Counted from the first letter of the stretch, positions 1 through 13,000 are shown. The stretch is DNA of 64,000 nucleotides from Melanocharis versteri (GCA_013397845.1 VZTG01003728.1:1218225-1282224); one strand, 5' to 3'. Notes: a model not told the origin generated them from the sequence alone. A program made the numbers and translations.

Positions 1-583
1 GTTTTCTGAAATCCCAGACAGAGACCCACAGGAGTTATGCAAATAACTGCCAGACCGATCAGATTCTTCACGTGGCAGACAAGCCATTCAGCACAAATTG
101 AAGGGTTGGGTGTAATCCAGTGTCCAGCCAACACCAACCATTATTTTATTGTAGGGTTGAATTGCAGCATGGAACACAAGAAAGACAGGCTGCATAAGGC
201 TTTTTGGCTGCTTTTTTCCTGCCTCATGACAGAACCACACTAACTTTAGAGCCTTTGACCTCCACACCTCTCTCCCCTTAGAAACATCTGCTTATTCTTT
301 AGCAAGCTTCTGGATCCCAGGGAATAAAAAAATCAAAAACAAATTTAAAAAACCAAACCAAACAAAAAAAACCCCAACCAAACAAAGAAAAAAACCCCAG
401 CAACAACAAAAAATTTTTCCAGAAAATCCCAGCAGAACCCCGCCCCAGTTCAGCAGGTTTCACAGACCTCACAGAGCCTGAGAACAGATTACATATTCCC
501 ACTCAAATCCAAGAGCTGAAGTCACGAGTGACCTGCAATTGATTCAGTCAACTTCCCATTCCAGTTGTCTCCTAACAGACAGA
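1..583. other. Unique sequence, no gene seen
   Basis: No recognisable exon or repeat family is visible apart from the A/C-rich low-complexity tract at about 322-420. The short frames at 37-243 (plus) and 299-502 (minus) have no family resemblance, and the second is largely a translation of the low-complexity tract. Confidence 0.5.
322..420. repeat. A/C-rich low-complexity tract
   Basis: About 100 bases almost free of T and G, built of A runs separated by CC or CCCC. Degenerate tracts of this kind are common in bird genomes. It translates on the other strand into an F/L/W-rich frame that should not be taken for a membrane protein. Confidence 0.85.
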
Positions 584-584
584 A

Positions 585-710
585 CCACTGAACCGCTGGG
601 ATCGGAAGGGACCTCTGCAGATCATCTAGTCCAACCCTTCTGCCAAAGCAGGGTCACCTAGAGCAGGTTACACAAGAACACGTCCAGGTGGGCTTTGAAT
701 ACCTCCAGAG
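585..710 (-). mobile_element. CR1 LINE 3' fragment
   Basis: Read on the minus strand, this ends in the CR1 3' signature. On the plus strand it shows GGAAGGGACCTCTGCAGATC followed by ATCTAGTCCAACCC, the usual reverse complement of the CR1 tail, then a stretch resembling the CR1 3' region (CAGGTGGGCTTTGAATACC). It is 5'-truncated at about 710, as most CR1 copies are. The terminal octamer repeat is lost or mutated on the left. This is an inactive fossil. Confidence 0.85.
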
Positions 711-1033
711 ACAAATATGAAGAGCTAGTACCCTAAACCTGTCACACACGCCACCTTGATTCACATGTGTTTCCAGATAGCATCACACGTCCTCCCACCA
801 GGAGAAGCTGGGCAAGACGAGAAACACTGGATCCCCAACGGAGAAATTACAACTCACGGGCATAAATAGCAAGCACTCTTCTCACATTTTAATCACAAAG
901 AACATCTGAAATAATAACATCATGCTTTCTGCCAAGTGATGGAAATGTCCAAAGGCATTCCTGTCAGGGCATTACCGTTGTGTCATTTTTCAGAGCACCG
1001 GAGCAGACAAGAAGTTACCTTTCACACGAAAGG
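711..1033. other. Unique sequence, no gene seen
   Basis: Ordinary non-repetitive sequence between a CR1 tail and the pyrimidine tract. No supported exon, RNA gene or repeat was found. Confidence 0.45.
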
Positions 1034-1156
1034 CCTTTCCTTCCTCCCTCCCTCTCTCCATCACCTCATCCCCTCCCCGAAGGCCCTCCTACCTCCCTGC
1101 CAAAAGCTCCCCGGCTCCCCTCCCACCGACCCACGCCCGAAACCGCACGCCACCCC
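1034..1156. repeat. C/T-rich tract running into a gap
   Basis: A strongly pyrimidine-biased stretch that starts TC-rich and becomes C-rich with several CpG dinucleotides just before the gap. The minus strand carries several runs of three or four G. Such sequence is hard to amplify and read, which fits the assembly breaking at 1157. The open frames crossing into the Ns are artefacts of undetermined codons. Confidence 0.75.
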
Positions 1157-1464
1157 NNNNNNNNNNNNNNNNNNNNNNNNNNNNNNNNNNNNNNNNNNNN
1201 NNNNNNNNNNNNNNNNNNNNNNNNNNNNNNNNNNNNNNNNNNNNNNNNNNNNNNNNNNNNNNNNNNNNNNNNNNNNNNNNNNNNNNNNNNNNNNNNNNNN
1301 NNNNNNNNNNNNNNNNNNNNNNNNNNNNNNNNNNNNNNNNNNNNNNNNNNNNNNNNNNNNNNNNNNNNNNNNNNNNNNNNNNNNNNNNNNNNNNNNNNNN
1401 NNNNNNNNNNNNNNNNNNNNNNNNNNNNNNNNNNNNNNNNNNNNNNNNNNNNNNNNNNNNNNNN
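1157..1464. other. Assembly gap (308 N)
   Basis: A run of 308 undetermined bases. The left flank is C-rich. The right flank is the first copy of a block that recurs identically from 2070, so the gap size and join may not reflect the chromosome. Confidence 0.99.
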
Positions 1465-1567
1465 ATGCGGCTCCCGTGTGCGCAGCATAGCAGCTGTGGG
1501 GCCATCGCGCCGCTCCCCAGCCTGCCAGCAGCTCTTGTGCCCAGGGAAGGCGCGTCGTGTGGTTCCT

Positions 1568-1651
1568 GGGGATATCCTGTGCAGGGCTAAGAGTTGGACT
1601 AGATAATCCTTGTGGATCTCTTCCAGCTCAGAATATTCCGCTGTTCTATGA
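1568..1651 (+). mobile_element. CR1 LINE 3' tail (copy 1)
   Basis: Contains GAGTTGGACTAGATAATCC, then a TTCCAGCTCAGAATATTC-like stretch and a short TTCTATGA end. This is the CR1 3' terminus in plus orientation. The upstream limit is uncertain because the sequence becomes CpG-rich and unlike CR1. The same fragment recurs at 2173-2256. Confidence 0.8.
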
Positions 1652-1685
1652 AGGCCACCCTATCAACGTCATCCATCAGTCTCGG

Positions 1686-1970
1686 GAGCCTACAAGGAAG
1701 CTGGACAGGGGCTCTTTGTCAGGAACTGTAGTGATAGGACAAGGAATAATGTGTACAGGTTGAAAGGGGGGAAATTTAGGTTAGATGTTAGGAAGAAATT
1801 CTTTGTGAGAGTGGTGAGACACTGGAGCAGTTACCCAGGGGGGCGGTAGGTGATGTCCCCACCCGGGCAGTGTTCGAGGCCGCGCTGAATAAGGCCTTGA
1901 GCAACCTGGTCTAGTGAGACGAGTCTCCTCCCCATGGCAGAGGGTTTGGGACTAGATGATGTTTAAGGTC
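1686..1970 (+). mobile_element. CR1 LINE 3' region, cut by N (copy 1)
   Basis: A second CR1 3' segment directly downstream of the first. It shows the CR1 series: AGTGATAGGACAAGGAATAA, then TTAGGTTAGATGTTAGGAAG, GAGCAACCTGGTCTAGTG and GACTAGATGATGTTTAAGG. It stops at the single N at 1971 before the terminal repeat, whereas the otherwise identical copy at 2291-2609 continues to the CR1 end. The break is therefore probably an assembly artefact. Confidence 0.85.
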
Positions 1971-1971
1971 N
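1971..1971. other. Single N at a contig join
   Basis: An isolated N exactly where the first copy of the duplicated block loses identity with the second. The sequence changes abruptly from CR1 tail to CpG-rich DNA, so this is the likely misjoin point. Confidence 0.9.
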
Positions 1972-2160
1972 CGCCTGCGACACACGCCCACGCGCCCCTG
2001 CGGCGCCTGATGGGGGCCGAGCTGCTCTGGAGCGTTCACGTAATAGCTTTATCTACCTGCTGCCCGCTCATGCGGCTCCCGTGTGCGCAGCATAGCAGCT
2101 GTGGGGCCATCGCGCCGCTCCCCAGCCTGCCAGCAGCTCTTGTGCCCAGGGAAGGCGCGT
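1972..2160. other. CpG-rich patch
   Basis: About 190 bases with frequent CpG (for example CACGCCCACGCGCC) in a window where CpG is otherwise rare. Part of it (from 2070) is also present at 1465-1555. It could be the right half of a CpG island whose left half is the C-rich tract before the gap. No TATA box, splice site or coding frame can be assigned with confidence, so promoter function is only a possibility. Confidence 0.4.
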
Positions 2161-2575
2161 CGTGTGGTTCCTGGGGATATCCTGTGCAGGGCTAAGAGTT
2201 GGACTAGATAATCCTTGTGGATCTCTTCCAGCTCAGAATATTCCGCTGTTCTATGAAGGCCACCCTATCAACGTCATCCATCAGTCTCGGGAGCCTACAA
2301 GGAAGCTGGACAGGGGCTCTTTGTCAGGAACTGTAGTGATAGGACAAGGAATAATGTGTACAGGTTGAAAGGGGGGAAATTTAGGTTAGATGTTAGGAAG
2401 AAATTCTTTGTGAGAGTGGTGAGACACTGGAGCAGTTACCCAGGGGGGCGGTAGGTGATGTCCCCACCCGGGCAGTGTTCGAGGCCGCGCTGAATAAGGC
2501 CTTGAGCAACCTGGTCTAGTGAGACGAGTCTCCTCCCCATGGCAGAGGGTTTGGGACTAGATGATGTTTAAGGTC
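2070..2575. repeat. 506-bp direct repeat, copy 2
   Basis: Identical as far as can be seen to 1465-1970. This copy continues smoothly into the CR1 end at 2609 and then unique DNA, so it is likely the authentic one. Confidence 0.9.
2173..2256 (+). mobile_element. CR1 LINE 3' tail (copy 2)
   Basis: Same sequence as 1568-1651: the CR1 3' terminal signature in plus orientation with a single degenerate TTCTATGA terminal unit. Confidence 0.8.
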
Positions 2576-2609
2576 CATTCCAACCCCTTGACATTCTGTG
2601 CTTCTATGA
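2291..2609 (+). mobile_element. CR1 LINE 3' end
   Basis: The CR1 3' segment seen truncated at 1686, here complete to its terminus. After GACTAGATGATGTTTAAGG comes TCCATTCCAACCCC and an end resembling ATTCTGTG-CTTCTATGA. It is plus-oriented and strongly 5'-truncated. The frame at 2557-2763 on the other strand starts inside it and is not a gene. Confidence 0.9.
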
Positions 2610-5600
2610 CCTTTGACTCATGCCGTGTGTCTTTATACAGCTTAAATAAAAATAAAACACGCTTCATGTTCCACATTTCCCTATTGTGACTTCTGCATCC
2701 CAGGCAAGCTACTCTGTTACACATTGCACCTTGGGTTTCTTCTCCGAGGGCGGTTCCTGACATGATGAATCCGCCGCTGGTTTAAAATTGTCCTTCCTAC
2801 ACAGTTTCTGGTGACCTTGAGCAGCATCACAATAAACTCCCTAATTACTTGCCAAGCAAAAGCCAGTCTAGTAAAAATAATCCCTCAATCCACACATCAA
2901 TGGGTGATATGGAATGACAGCTGACACCCTGCCACACCACTGAGACTGTGCCTTCCCAGCCACCCTGTCGCTCTCCTCGCCTCGCCTCTTCTCCCTGCCT
3001 CCACTGTCAGTTTTGTATTGAAATCAGTATGATACCTGGAAAGTCAGAGTCAAGAAATCAGGGCTCCCAATTCCTACAACCTGTATACATGTAGCCGTGG
3101 TGGTACAACTTCCCCCTGCCACACTACGATCTCAGAAATACTCATTAGGCCTTGATGAACAGCACCTGAGCTAAGCTGCTCTTGGGCTTATCAGGAACAC
3201 CGTCTGCTCTCAGGAACTTACCTTGTCTAATGAACTCCTGTGTTTTAATCAATAAGCTTGGACAGTTCTTTCTATTGCCTGAAAAAGAACCCCAGTCAAA
3301 CAACATTTTTGTCATTGAACTTTCAAGGAAGGTTACAGACCTGAATTGTGGCTGGGATGGAAAGTTGCTGTGATTAAAGCCCACTCTCTTGTGACCCAAT
3401 GCACAGTGGTCATGAGACCCTTTATGGTCACCTGCACTGTTTTATTTATGATCAGTTTGTTTAAACCTTCCCTAAAGATTTTATATAATGTGAAAATAAA
3501 AACGTTCAGATTCTTAGGTCAGACACAGAGTAATAGAAAAGCGCCTCATTTGAAATAGTTGAATAAGAAACGAGACACTATTTTTCACATTATTTGCTCT
3601 GTGTACTCCATAATTGTTAACATTTGAGCGGTAAACTAAATATGCTTTTCTGGAAAATTATTTGACTTCTGTCATTGCAGAAAGAGATGACTACTTTTAC
3701 AAACAAATCAAAGATAACAAAGATGTATCCTAGAAAAATATACACAGCCTTAAGTGTTTACAAAATCAGGTTCTACTATAAAATAAAATAGGTCTTAAGC
3801 ACACACAATTCTGGAAGTAACTCTGAAATCTCTGAAACACTTCATCCTTAGTCCAGCAAATCCTTTTAAAATATTCTAAACTTTAAACACATATTTGAAG
3901 TTGGCTTACGAAAATAAGACCCACAATTATTGTTTTGCTGTATATGCTCTGAAAACTGAGATTTTTTTGTTATTGTCATGAAATACACATAGAAGCATTC
4001 ATAGAGCAAGTCAGCAATGCCCAGAAAACGGCTTGTTTGTGCCTGGAAAATGAACAGTGGTAATAGAAAATAAATTCAAAATATTTTAAATATATGACAA
4101 AGCATTATAGAAAGTTTTTTTATGGAATTAAAGATCCCTAACTGGTTGGGGTTTTGTAAGAATGTATTATTTTTACTTTTTTTAAAGAAAGACTTCCAAA
4201 ACTTACTCCTGAGTGCCGGGTCTTACCTAGTATTCTAAATATATATCTCTTCAAAGTTTTCATTAATATTAATATATATTCAATCCAGTTTTAAAGAGAA
4301 GAATAAAGCTTTGAGTTCCAAAATCTAGTCATACTTTTTTAATTGAGGTACAGTAAAATTTTATTATATAGAATATAACACTTTATTGGCTCCCAACATA
4401 GAATTATTCTGATTGTTTTTGAGAAAGCGTATTCATGGCTTCTAAAGAAATGTTTACAAAATTCCAAGAGCCATATGTGTCTGCTTTTTATGCATCGAGA
4501 ACATCAGTACATGTTGCTCTTGCCAGTACAGAAAAATATTACAATTACTGAAGCTTTGGCATTCAGTTCAAAACTTTGACTGCCGTTGGATTAGTCATCC
4601 AAAACAGTGGAAAATGATCATGCACCAGTTATGTTTCAAATGTTAGCGGAATTCCTCAGTCTTTAATAAACACTAGCATCTGCTTGCATTTCACACAGAC
4701 ACAATCATATTAATTAAAAAGTTTAATTTACTGTATTTCAATATAAAATTTGTTATTAATATGCATCTACCTGCTTGATAACTTAAAGGTCATTTATTAT
4801 TAAGTATTTTAACTATTACACAGCACTAGTGAACAAATATATGATTAATCACAATACACATTTGTAATCATACTGATATGAAATTATTTCTTTTTAAAGC
4901 TCAACTCTGAAAATATTTTTCTGTTTCCATTAATGCATCTGGTATCAAATATGTATGCAGGGCAGCCAACAGTTAGGTTAAAGGAACATGTGGTCACTTG
5001 TAAGATTAAAATAATTAGTCAACATATTTATTATATAGAAACAAATTTTAAAAGGAGACATTATACAACTATATCTTCTCAGGTCATCAGGAGAACCTGT
5101 TACCAAAAAAAAGTAAATTTAATAATAATAGATGATTTGTTCCACTTAAGGATAAGAAAATGTGCAAGAGCCTGAACTAGTCTGACATCCCAGTTTCCCC
5201 ACTTAGGCTGATAGACTCGTCCACTTGAGTACCTTGGTGAAAACAGTTCAGCTGAGCTGTCTCACAGATCCCTTCCTGCTCTTTTTTCCTTTTAAGCATC
5301 TCTTCATCTGTATTGTATCACTATTTAAAGCTACCCCCTGATGGACACAGCACTTCTTGAGTAATTGCACTATACAAGAGTATCAGAAAGTAGTAAAAAG
5401 AGAGCTGCCTTACTTGAAGATAAAATACTTTAATGTATTTCCCGCTGCATTATTATATACAAAAATCTGAGTTTTATATAACTACTTCTGAATAACGAAT
5501 GATTGTAATACTCATAATTTTGCTTAGCTGCCTTATCTGAGAGTCAACATGTTTTCAACTGTGCAAAGTTTGATAATAACTAACCTTTTGTCTTCCACAC

Positions 5601-8600
5601 ATGCGTTCTAGATTCCATTGTTTTAAACGTCTACAAATCCTCAACAAGTTAACAGATGACTCATTTGAGTAACAATGCTTTGGGGATTATAATTAACTAA
5701 TTATATATTAGAAACAACATAGATGATTAGAATTTCAGATTTAAACAAATATGTCTAAGCATAATAGCTTTCACTGTATAGAGAATGCAGGTGCTGAAAC
5801 CGTTGCTGTAAACATGCTTGTCATATGTCTAATTTAATTGAGCTGTCAGTGAGCTACCCAGGATCACTGATCTCTCCTCTTGCAGACACCATCACTCCAC
5901 ATGTGCAAAGACCAACACTCCACAAGTTTTAGTACACTTCTACTGATTTGAGTGGTCAGCCAAAAGTGTGGAGAAAAGTAATCACTGAGCAAAGTTGTCC
6001 CCAAAGCAAATGCAACTATAGAAATAAAATTGTTATTTCACTTACTGCATTATTATTCCAGATTGAGCTGGACTCTGAAAGAGATTCTGCATGCAGAAAA
6101 TCAGAGCATTACTCGGTACTAGATAAAGGAGTCAAGAAGTGAAAAGAGTGTGAATGTATTTCAATCCCTTCAAACCAGGAGACAAGAGAGAAACAAAGTG
6201 CTTTTGGGAAAAGCACACCTCCCTCTCTTACAATGCCCTTCACTCCAGCTCTGCATTTGTAGTAGTGGTGGCAACATCTTTTGCTCTTCCCTGTATTTGT
6301 AGCTATTTGTGCACTTGGTGGGACTAGTTATAATATGTCCCTAAGGTGGGAATGACAGCCCAAAAAAACTACACTAGTTCAAAAGTCACAGAATAATAGA
6401 GGAAGCACTGAAGAATAAGAGTGCTGGGTGTGCTTATTGCAGTAGATGTTATGTGGTCATTATAGCTCTGGCACACACATTACGTATTCTCTTACTCATT
6501 CCATATGCTGCTGCTGAGTGTCTGGCCCAGGGCAGCTATGTATCTGGGCTCATATTTCATTATGCTCCCTACTGATTGTACTAAAGACAGGCAGAATTCC
6601 TACTAGATAGCAAACTGCTTTGGAGAAAAACTGAGGAGAAGATGAACCTCTGTTGAAGCTTCTTGCTGCCTATAGGTTAGCCCAGAACAACTCTACTGTG
6701 GATATTTATATTTAGCCTTCACCCTCCTCTTCTTTCTTGTCTCTCTTTGCACTCCTCTCCAAGTCTTCATGGGAAATCTCAGAGGGATTGTGGTAAAACA
6801 GTGTTCCAATCAGGCAATTTGGCTGAGTGATAAACACATATTTCTTACATCCTTCTACTACCTAATTTCACTTTTCTGTCAGAGGGAAATATCCTGTGAC
6901 ATATTACCTGTGAAAGTAACTTTGGCGTGTATGCATCTATTTTAGAGCTTAATCTAATATTTTCACCCCATTTTTGCACCACCAGTAAGGCTTCTGCAAC
7001 AAACCATGTAGAACTATTCTGCCTTGTATAAACTGAGGGGTTTCTTTACTTGTCCTTAAAGGTTGTTCTATAGCTGTCCATAGGTTTCTGCACTAGTAGC
7101 ACACAGGGTTAGGAAAACCAGGTATTCATACATGAGGTATTTTTGTCTTAACACACAGCACTTTAGCACATTATTATGTTGAAATTTGGATTAATGTAGA
7201 TTGTCAATGTGCTTGTTTTGTGGTTTCACCCCTTTTTTATGTCCTTTCATACGTCTGGTGTAACATTTGTGTAACTAGCTAGAACTGCATGGCATAATAT
7301 TGTGTCAACATCCAGACAGACACTGGGCTTGGTAATATGCCCAGAGGATATGGAGCTCTATCCTGAAAATGCCTGTTCCTCAACATACAAGTGAAAAAAA
7401 TGCAAAAGGAACTATTTGCAGTTCCTCAATCATACGCTATCAGGGCCTAAATTCAAGCTAAAAGGTATTTATTCTAAAGAGAGACAGGCAGTGGATTTGA
7501 TTACACAAATCCTGAAAGCCAGAAACACTGAAATGAGTATGATGGCACAGAAATCCCAAGGTTTCTTCCAAGCACTAGCATAGATCTTTGACAGTGGATA
7601 TCTTTCTACTAGCACCCTGACTGTGCAACTGGAGCACATTTGTAACTATAATGATGCATAATTTTATGAAGTAAAAATTGTGAAAAAACTTTTTTTAAAA
7701 TCAAAGTAATTAAAACAGTGCTTTTCATCCCTACCCTCCTACAGAACAGTCAGGTACATCTTTGTTCCCTGTATTTTTTCATATAACAAACTTTTATCAA
7801 GTCTTCTAAAAAAACCAAAAAATAGTAAAAGTTGCCTTATTAAAAAAATCACTGCTACATAAAATTGTTTTCTTAAAATGTGTTTGTTGTCTAGTAATTT
7901 GACAATTTCATTGGAAAAATTAATAAATTTGCATGCAAATGGATTCATGCATGTTTTTGACTTCATCAATGTCAGAGAAAAAAAATAAATTTAAAAGATT
8001 TATCAACTTCTATACCGTTGCAAATCTCACTGCATTTCCTATTTATTTATCTTGGAAACTAGAGAGAAATGATACATGCAGACCATTCTTATCAATTGTG
8101 CATTTGACAAATTAAGTTGTAAGTGTGTATCAAAATGAAGACTTTTAGGAGTATTGTAACAAATGTTATTTGTGTTTAGGGAGCTCTTATAATTTATAAG
8201 CACAGCAAGCATAATGTTTTTGTCTTTATAGTTAAAAAAAAATCTTAGAAGTTGTAACCATTTATTGTAACAACCACAATACCTGAAATTTATTAATACC
8301 CTATCTTTTTTTGTAAAACAAACCATATGTTATTTTTCTATATTAAAAGGTTATAGTCATATTGTGTTCCTTTTTCCTGGTTTTCAGAAATGGTGAAACT
8401 TATAAAATTGAAAAACCCGACTGTCTTCCAGTCCCTAGGTAAATGTCTTACCCCTTCTTACTTTGCCAAAGCAATGAGAGTGAAATGTTATGATTTGAAG
8501 AACTTATTGCAGTAACTTCCCAGTCAAAGCAGATGTTTACCTCAGTACAGTTGAAGCTGAACTGCTGCTTTGAGATCATTTGAAATCAAGGATTCCTTTA

Positions 8601-10013
8601 GATTTAGTGTGTAGGACGGCCACTCTGAAAGAACGTGGGCATTTTATGACAGTGAAATCCTACCTATTTCTAATAAATAAACTGTACTGGAATGGATTCT
8701 GCGGCACAGACATCTCTCAGGATGAAAATATAAATGGGGAGAAGCTGCACTTTCGTGTGGAAGGACTCCGGCAGGCATCAGTGTTTGGGCAAGTCCTTTT
8801 CTGCTCAGAGGAGGTGGCGGGAGGTCTCCATCTCTCTCAAGCTGGAGGCATAAAAGCTGTCATACTGCGTTGTGGACAGAGGCACTTTTGAAGAAGATCC
8901 AGTGGCTGGCTGAAAGGCCTGGCATGGCTACAGTCACAGACAGCTGCTGGTGGCACAGGAGAGCAGTTATTTGAAAATATCAGCATGCCTCAATGCACTG
9001 TGAATCTAGTGTAAAGTTTTTTCACCTAAATATTCATAATTGAGTTCCAATGTTTCCAAGCTCGCTACATAAAGTGCATGAAGGAAGAAATACTTAGAAT
9101 ATTTTTGGGTCCACCTAATGAAATATATTTAAATATATTTAAGCTTTTTATTTTGTACTAAGTGGTATGCAGACAGTGAAAATATACTGGGGAGAAAGCT
9201 GCTTTTTATATTTAGCTCTGAGATGGGTAGGAAATATTTTGAAGTTGTGCACTTCTTTCAGCTTAAAGAAATATATTCATATTAAGTTCTGGTTACTCAA
9301 CGTCCGAGATATACTTGTAAAGTACTATAAAATACCAGCTGAGTCACAGAGCTTACCCTAAGAAAGATCCTTTCTTATTTTTCTTATTTCCTCTGGCAAA
9401 GGTATAACTGATTTTCTCCTTTTTAGCGCAGCATTGATGAAAATCCAGGCAAATGGCAGAAAAGCTTCTGAAAGGTACACAAGTTTCATTTTATCTCCTT
9501 TGGACTTTCTAACAATGAGATGCTCTGTAGAGTGCCCTCGAAAGCTCATTCACAGGACTTTTTTTTTTTCCCAAGTTTCATTTTAATGGAAACACCTTTT
9601 CTTTGTCTTAACATGCTGTTAAGAAGATACACTGGGCATGTGAAAGAAAGTTACAATTCCCAAAAATTAATATATCAGCAAGATTAAATGTCATAATTGA
9701 AATATTAAACTCACAAATGAGGAGCAAAATATTGAAATATGCAATAATAGTGCCTTGAAAATTCCCATAATATATAAAATAACCATGCTTAAGACGACCT
9801 TGCGTCAAGCTGTTCTTGCAGAAACACCAGTCAGTTCAGGCTGGATGTGTTCTTGAAGAATAGCACGGGGTACATAGTAGATAAAAAAACAACTCTTTTC
9901 TGTTTAAGTGTAGTTAAACCCTGAATCAGATTATGCAAAGTGTTTGTCATAATTCTCCAGTGAAGGTGATTCAAGAAGAGATGTAAAATCTCTTAGAGAC
10001 AGTATATACCTTT
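2610..10013. other. AT-rich unique sequence, no gene seen
   Basis: About 7.4 kb of AT-rich DNA. All frames are about 100 codons or fewer and show no family resemblance. The largest, 8580-8891 on the plus strand (103 codons), and 8039-8326 on the minus strand have no domain I recognise. A short duplicated AAATATATTT motif lies near 9120-9140. Ancient repeats too decayed to see by eye cannot be excluded. Confidence 0.5.
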
Positions 10014-10072
10014 GAGCAGAAGGATGGGCTAGATGACCTCTTTCAGATCCTTGCAACCTTACATTTCTGTTG
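10014..10072 (+). mobile_element. CR1 LINE 3' tail remnant
   Basis: A short match to the CR1 tail: GGATGGGCTAGATGACCTC, then a degenerate TCCTTGCAACCTTACATTTC and a TTCTGT-type end. Only about 60 bases remain, in plus orientation. Confidence 0.7.
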
Positions 10073-13000
10073 TAATCATGACAAATCCTTTAGCTCCTGC
10101 TTAAACCTTCTCCCCCACCTGGATTAACAGATTTCATTTGAACTCCATAGCTGTTATAATTTTAGCAACAAGTTTAATGCTGTGTGTTCAACCACCGCCC
10201 AAATGATTTACCTGGTAGCTTGAGCATGCAGCTAAGGGATTTGAAGAAAAAATCCCTGCCTTTCAATGTGCTGGCAGAAGAGGTGGAGAGGGTTTTTTCT
10301 ATATAATTATATACAAAATCATCTAAGTGCCCTTCAGTGGCATTAAAATGAACTTACTTAGTAATTACTGTTGTTAGAGTTACTAGCATTTTTCATTTCT
10401 AAATCTGAGGTTATAACCTCCTCTAAGGAAATCAGAAACAACAGACAAAACCAGGCAAACTCAGACAATTCCAGGATATGCAATATATGTACACCTATAT
10501 CAGAAACTTCTCAGACAAGTTGTTTTCTGTTGATCAGATGTCAACAGCCATCAATACAAAGCAAATAGAAAAGTAACAAGACCTAGTTACGATGAGAATA
10601 AAATCCTTGTCCTGTAACTTTCCTGTCTTCATAACTTAGAATTTTTTTATATTAATCTCCTTCTGAAACAAAAAGAGGTTTAGATAAACAAGTGATTTTT
10701 ATACTAATTGTTCATCCTCAGAGTAAAATAAATTAGTGAAATAACCCAGCATACTGAGAAACTCTGAAATGGGGGGCACATGGGTTTCCATTCTACAGGT
10801 TACAATCTACCCATGAAGTTGCCACACATTTTAGAGGTTAGTGTTTAATTCACAATGGCTAATTTACAAAAAGTGTGATTTCTTATTTTAATTAAATATC
10901 TTTGAAGACTTTGATTTCATAGGTCTTATGGAGACAAGTGTGGGAACTAAACACTCTACAAATGAGGTATTGTAGTTACATACTCAATTTATGTCCCCCA
11001 GAGATATAAGATAATCTCATAATTTCATTCTGTGACTATCTTATAGATTGTCACATATTTATTAAGCCATCTTTCCATGGTTTCCCAGTGTTCACCAAAT
11101 AAGAGGCAAACAGAATGATGACGGCACTTGGCAGACCCATGGTGAACAATGTACAGATTATTTTTACATGAAGTTTTACTGGGTTCACAGAAACCTCTTT
11201 TAATTTGTCATAATCCTTAATAGTCACTGCACAAACAAATGTAAAGTATTCACATCAGAATAATTGGTAAAGGAAACTTGCGTCGCTGCAAAATACCTGC
11301 CACACTGGAAGACTGATAGTAATTGTGTAAGACTGTGGGAAAGTCTTACTTTGAATAAGCAACAAAATGGCATATTGAAGCAAGTTGTGTCAAGAGGATG
11401 GCTCGGTAATACCTTATCCAGGAAGCTGCTGGATAGATAAGTCTAAATATTGTTGCTGTGTAGAAAAAGTGTTCGCACTAGGCCTGGCTAAAATATGTTA
11501 TGAAGACATTTTTGGGATTAAGACATCCTCTAGAAGTTGATTTTTTTACTTAGACCAATGACACGTAGACACTCTGGCTGGTGTTTGGACACCAGGAATG
11601 TGCAGAGTTTTGCCCCCCTCAACAAGACCATCAACATTCAGCAGACCTCCATGAAGCCAAACACAAGACCATTAACCCTAGAGTTACCTCTGCTGTCCTA
11701 TTTCTGCTAGAAAAGCTTGTCTTTGCAACCTAAACTGGTATTTAAGAAAGCAAAGTTAATTACTGAATTTTTTTCTGTGGTCCAGATTTGATTCTTGTAT
11801 CCCAGGAAACCAAGAGGCATGAGGAGTCCTCCAATCCAAATACACTGAGTAAGAAAAAAATACAAGTACGTGCAGAAGGCTAGCATTTCACATACTCCCT
11901 GTTCTGTGGGGGTTTGTTCTGACGGCTGAACAACCATAGCAATTCATCTAACAGTTGATATGTCTTTTGGTGTGGAATTGGTGCTACATATGAAGCTATA
12001 TGTTAAAGACCAATCATCCTAGTGACAATATAACCTATTATTGCTGCACAATCAATAACAGATATGGTACAGTGCAGTGCTATTTGCTGAGATAAATACT
12101 CACATACCATAGTCCAGTGCTTTACTAAGGAATCTCACTAGTCCCAATGGACAAACATAGTACCTGTGTTGGCTCAAGGATGTGATTTATTACTTGAGAG
12201 CTTTTCCACATTTTTATCTCTTCTTTTGCCCTTTACAAAGCTCAGCAGTTTGCATTGAGTAATATTATATCATGTAGGTAAGATAAGATCCTTCCTTTTA
12301 ATGAAACTCCATCAACATTTCAAAGATTTCTCTTAAAAATATATTTCTGTCAAATTGCAATTTCTGACATTCTTTCTTAGCCCCTTTGTGGATATAAATT
12401 TTCAGTTTGATTTTCATCTGAGCTTTTTCATTGTGGCTTTCATTTTTCTCTCTGCTTCTAGAGTGCATGAACAGGAATGCATTTCCAAATGATAGCGCTT
12501 TTCTGCAAAAATGTAGATTTCAACCAGATAGAAAAATAATGTGATTTCTCCCTTGTGAGAAACTCTCTGGTCTTGCCCAAGATATATATAATGCTATGAC
12601 ATGCTGCTCCCCAGCTTTTAGATCTGTACTTAGTATTTTTATAAGATCATATCTATCCAAAGTGAAGTGCAAACATTTATCAACCCTTGCAAAGCCGCTG
12701 GTATTGGACAGGAGAATAAATGTTCTGTGGAATACCACTAATAAAATTATTATTAGAGATTAATTATATGCTTCTAACAGATGAAAACATATGATCAGAA
12801 ATTCGGTATATACGAATTCTCATATATACTCATTCTTTCTTGTCTGTCACCTTACAAGGCCCTTGCAGTATGAAGTGCAGCAGGCTCACCCTCGTGCTGA
12901 AGTGTTCTGAAGTGCCCTGTACAGAAGTTAACCCAATCCTGTTCTGTGATGCCCACCACGAGAAACTCTGCTGTATTCATTGTACCCTACTCATAGTCTG

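Larger units (their letters stand above)
1465..1970. repeat. 506-bp direct repeat, copy 1
   Basis: This block appears identical to 2070-2575, offset by 605 bases, with no difference noticed over about 500 bases. It is bounded on the left by the N gap and on the right by a single N at 1971. That bounding, and the lack of divergence in otherwise degenerate CR1 sequence, suggest a false assembly duplication more than a real recent tandem duplication. Confidence 0.9.

Noticed and set aside
936..1606. Open frames of 138-208 codons spanning the first gap
   Set aside because: Most residues are undetermined, and the flanks are C-rich low-complexity and CR1 sequence.
1557..2368. Two identical 68-codon frames 605 bases apart, as a duplicated gene
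   Set aside because: Both lie in CR1 3' tails within the duplicated block; the identity comes from the block, not from a gene.
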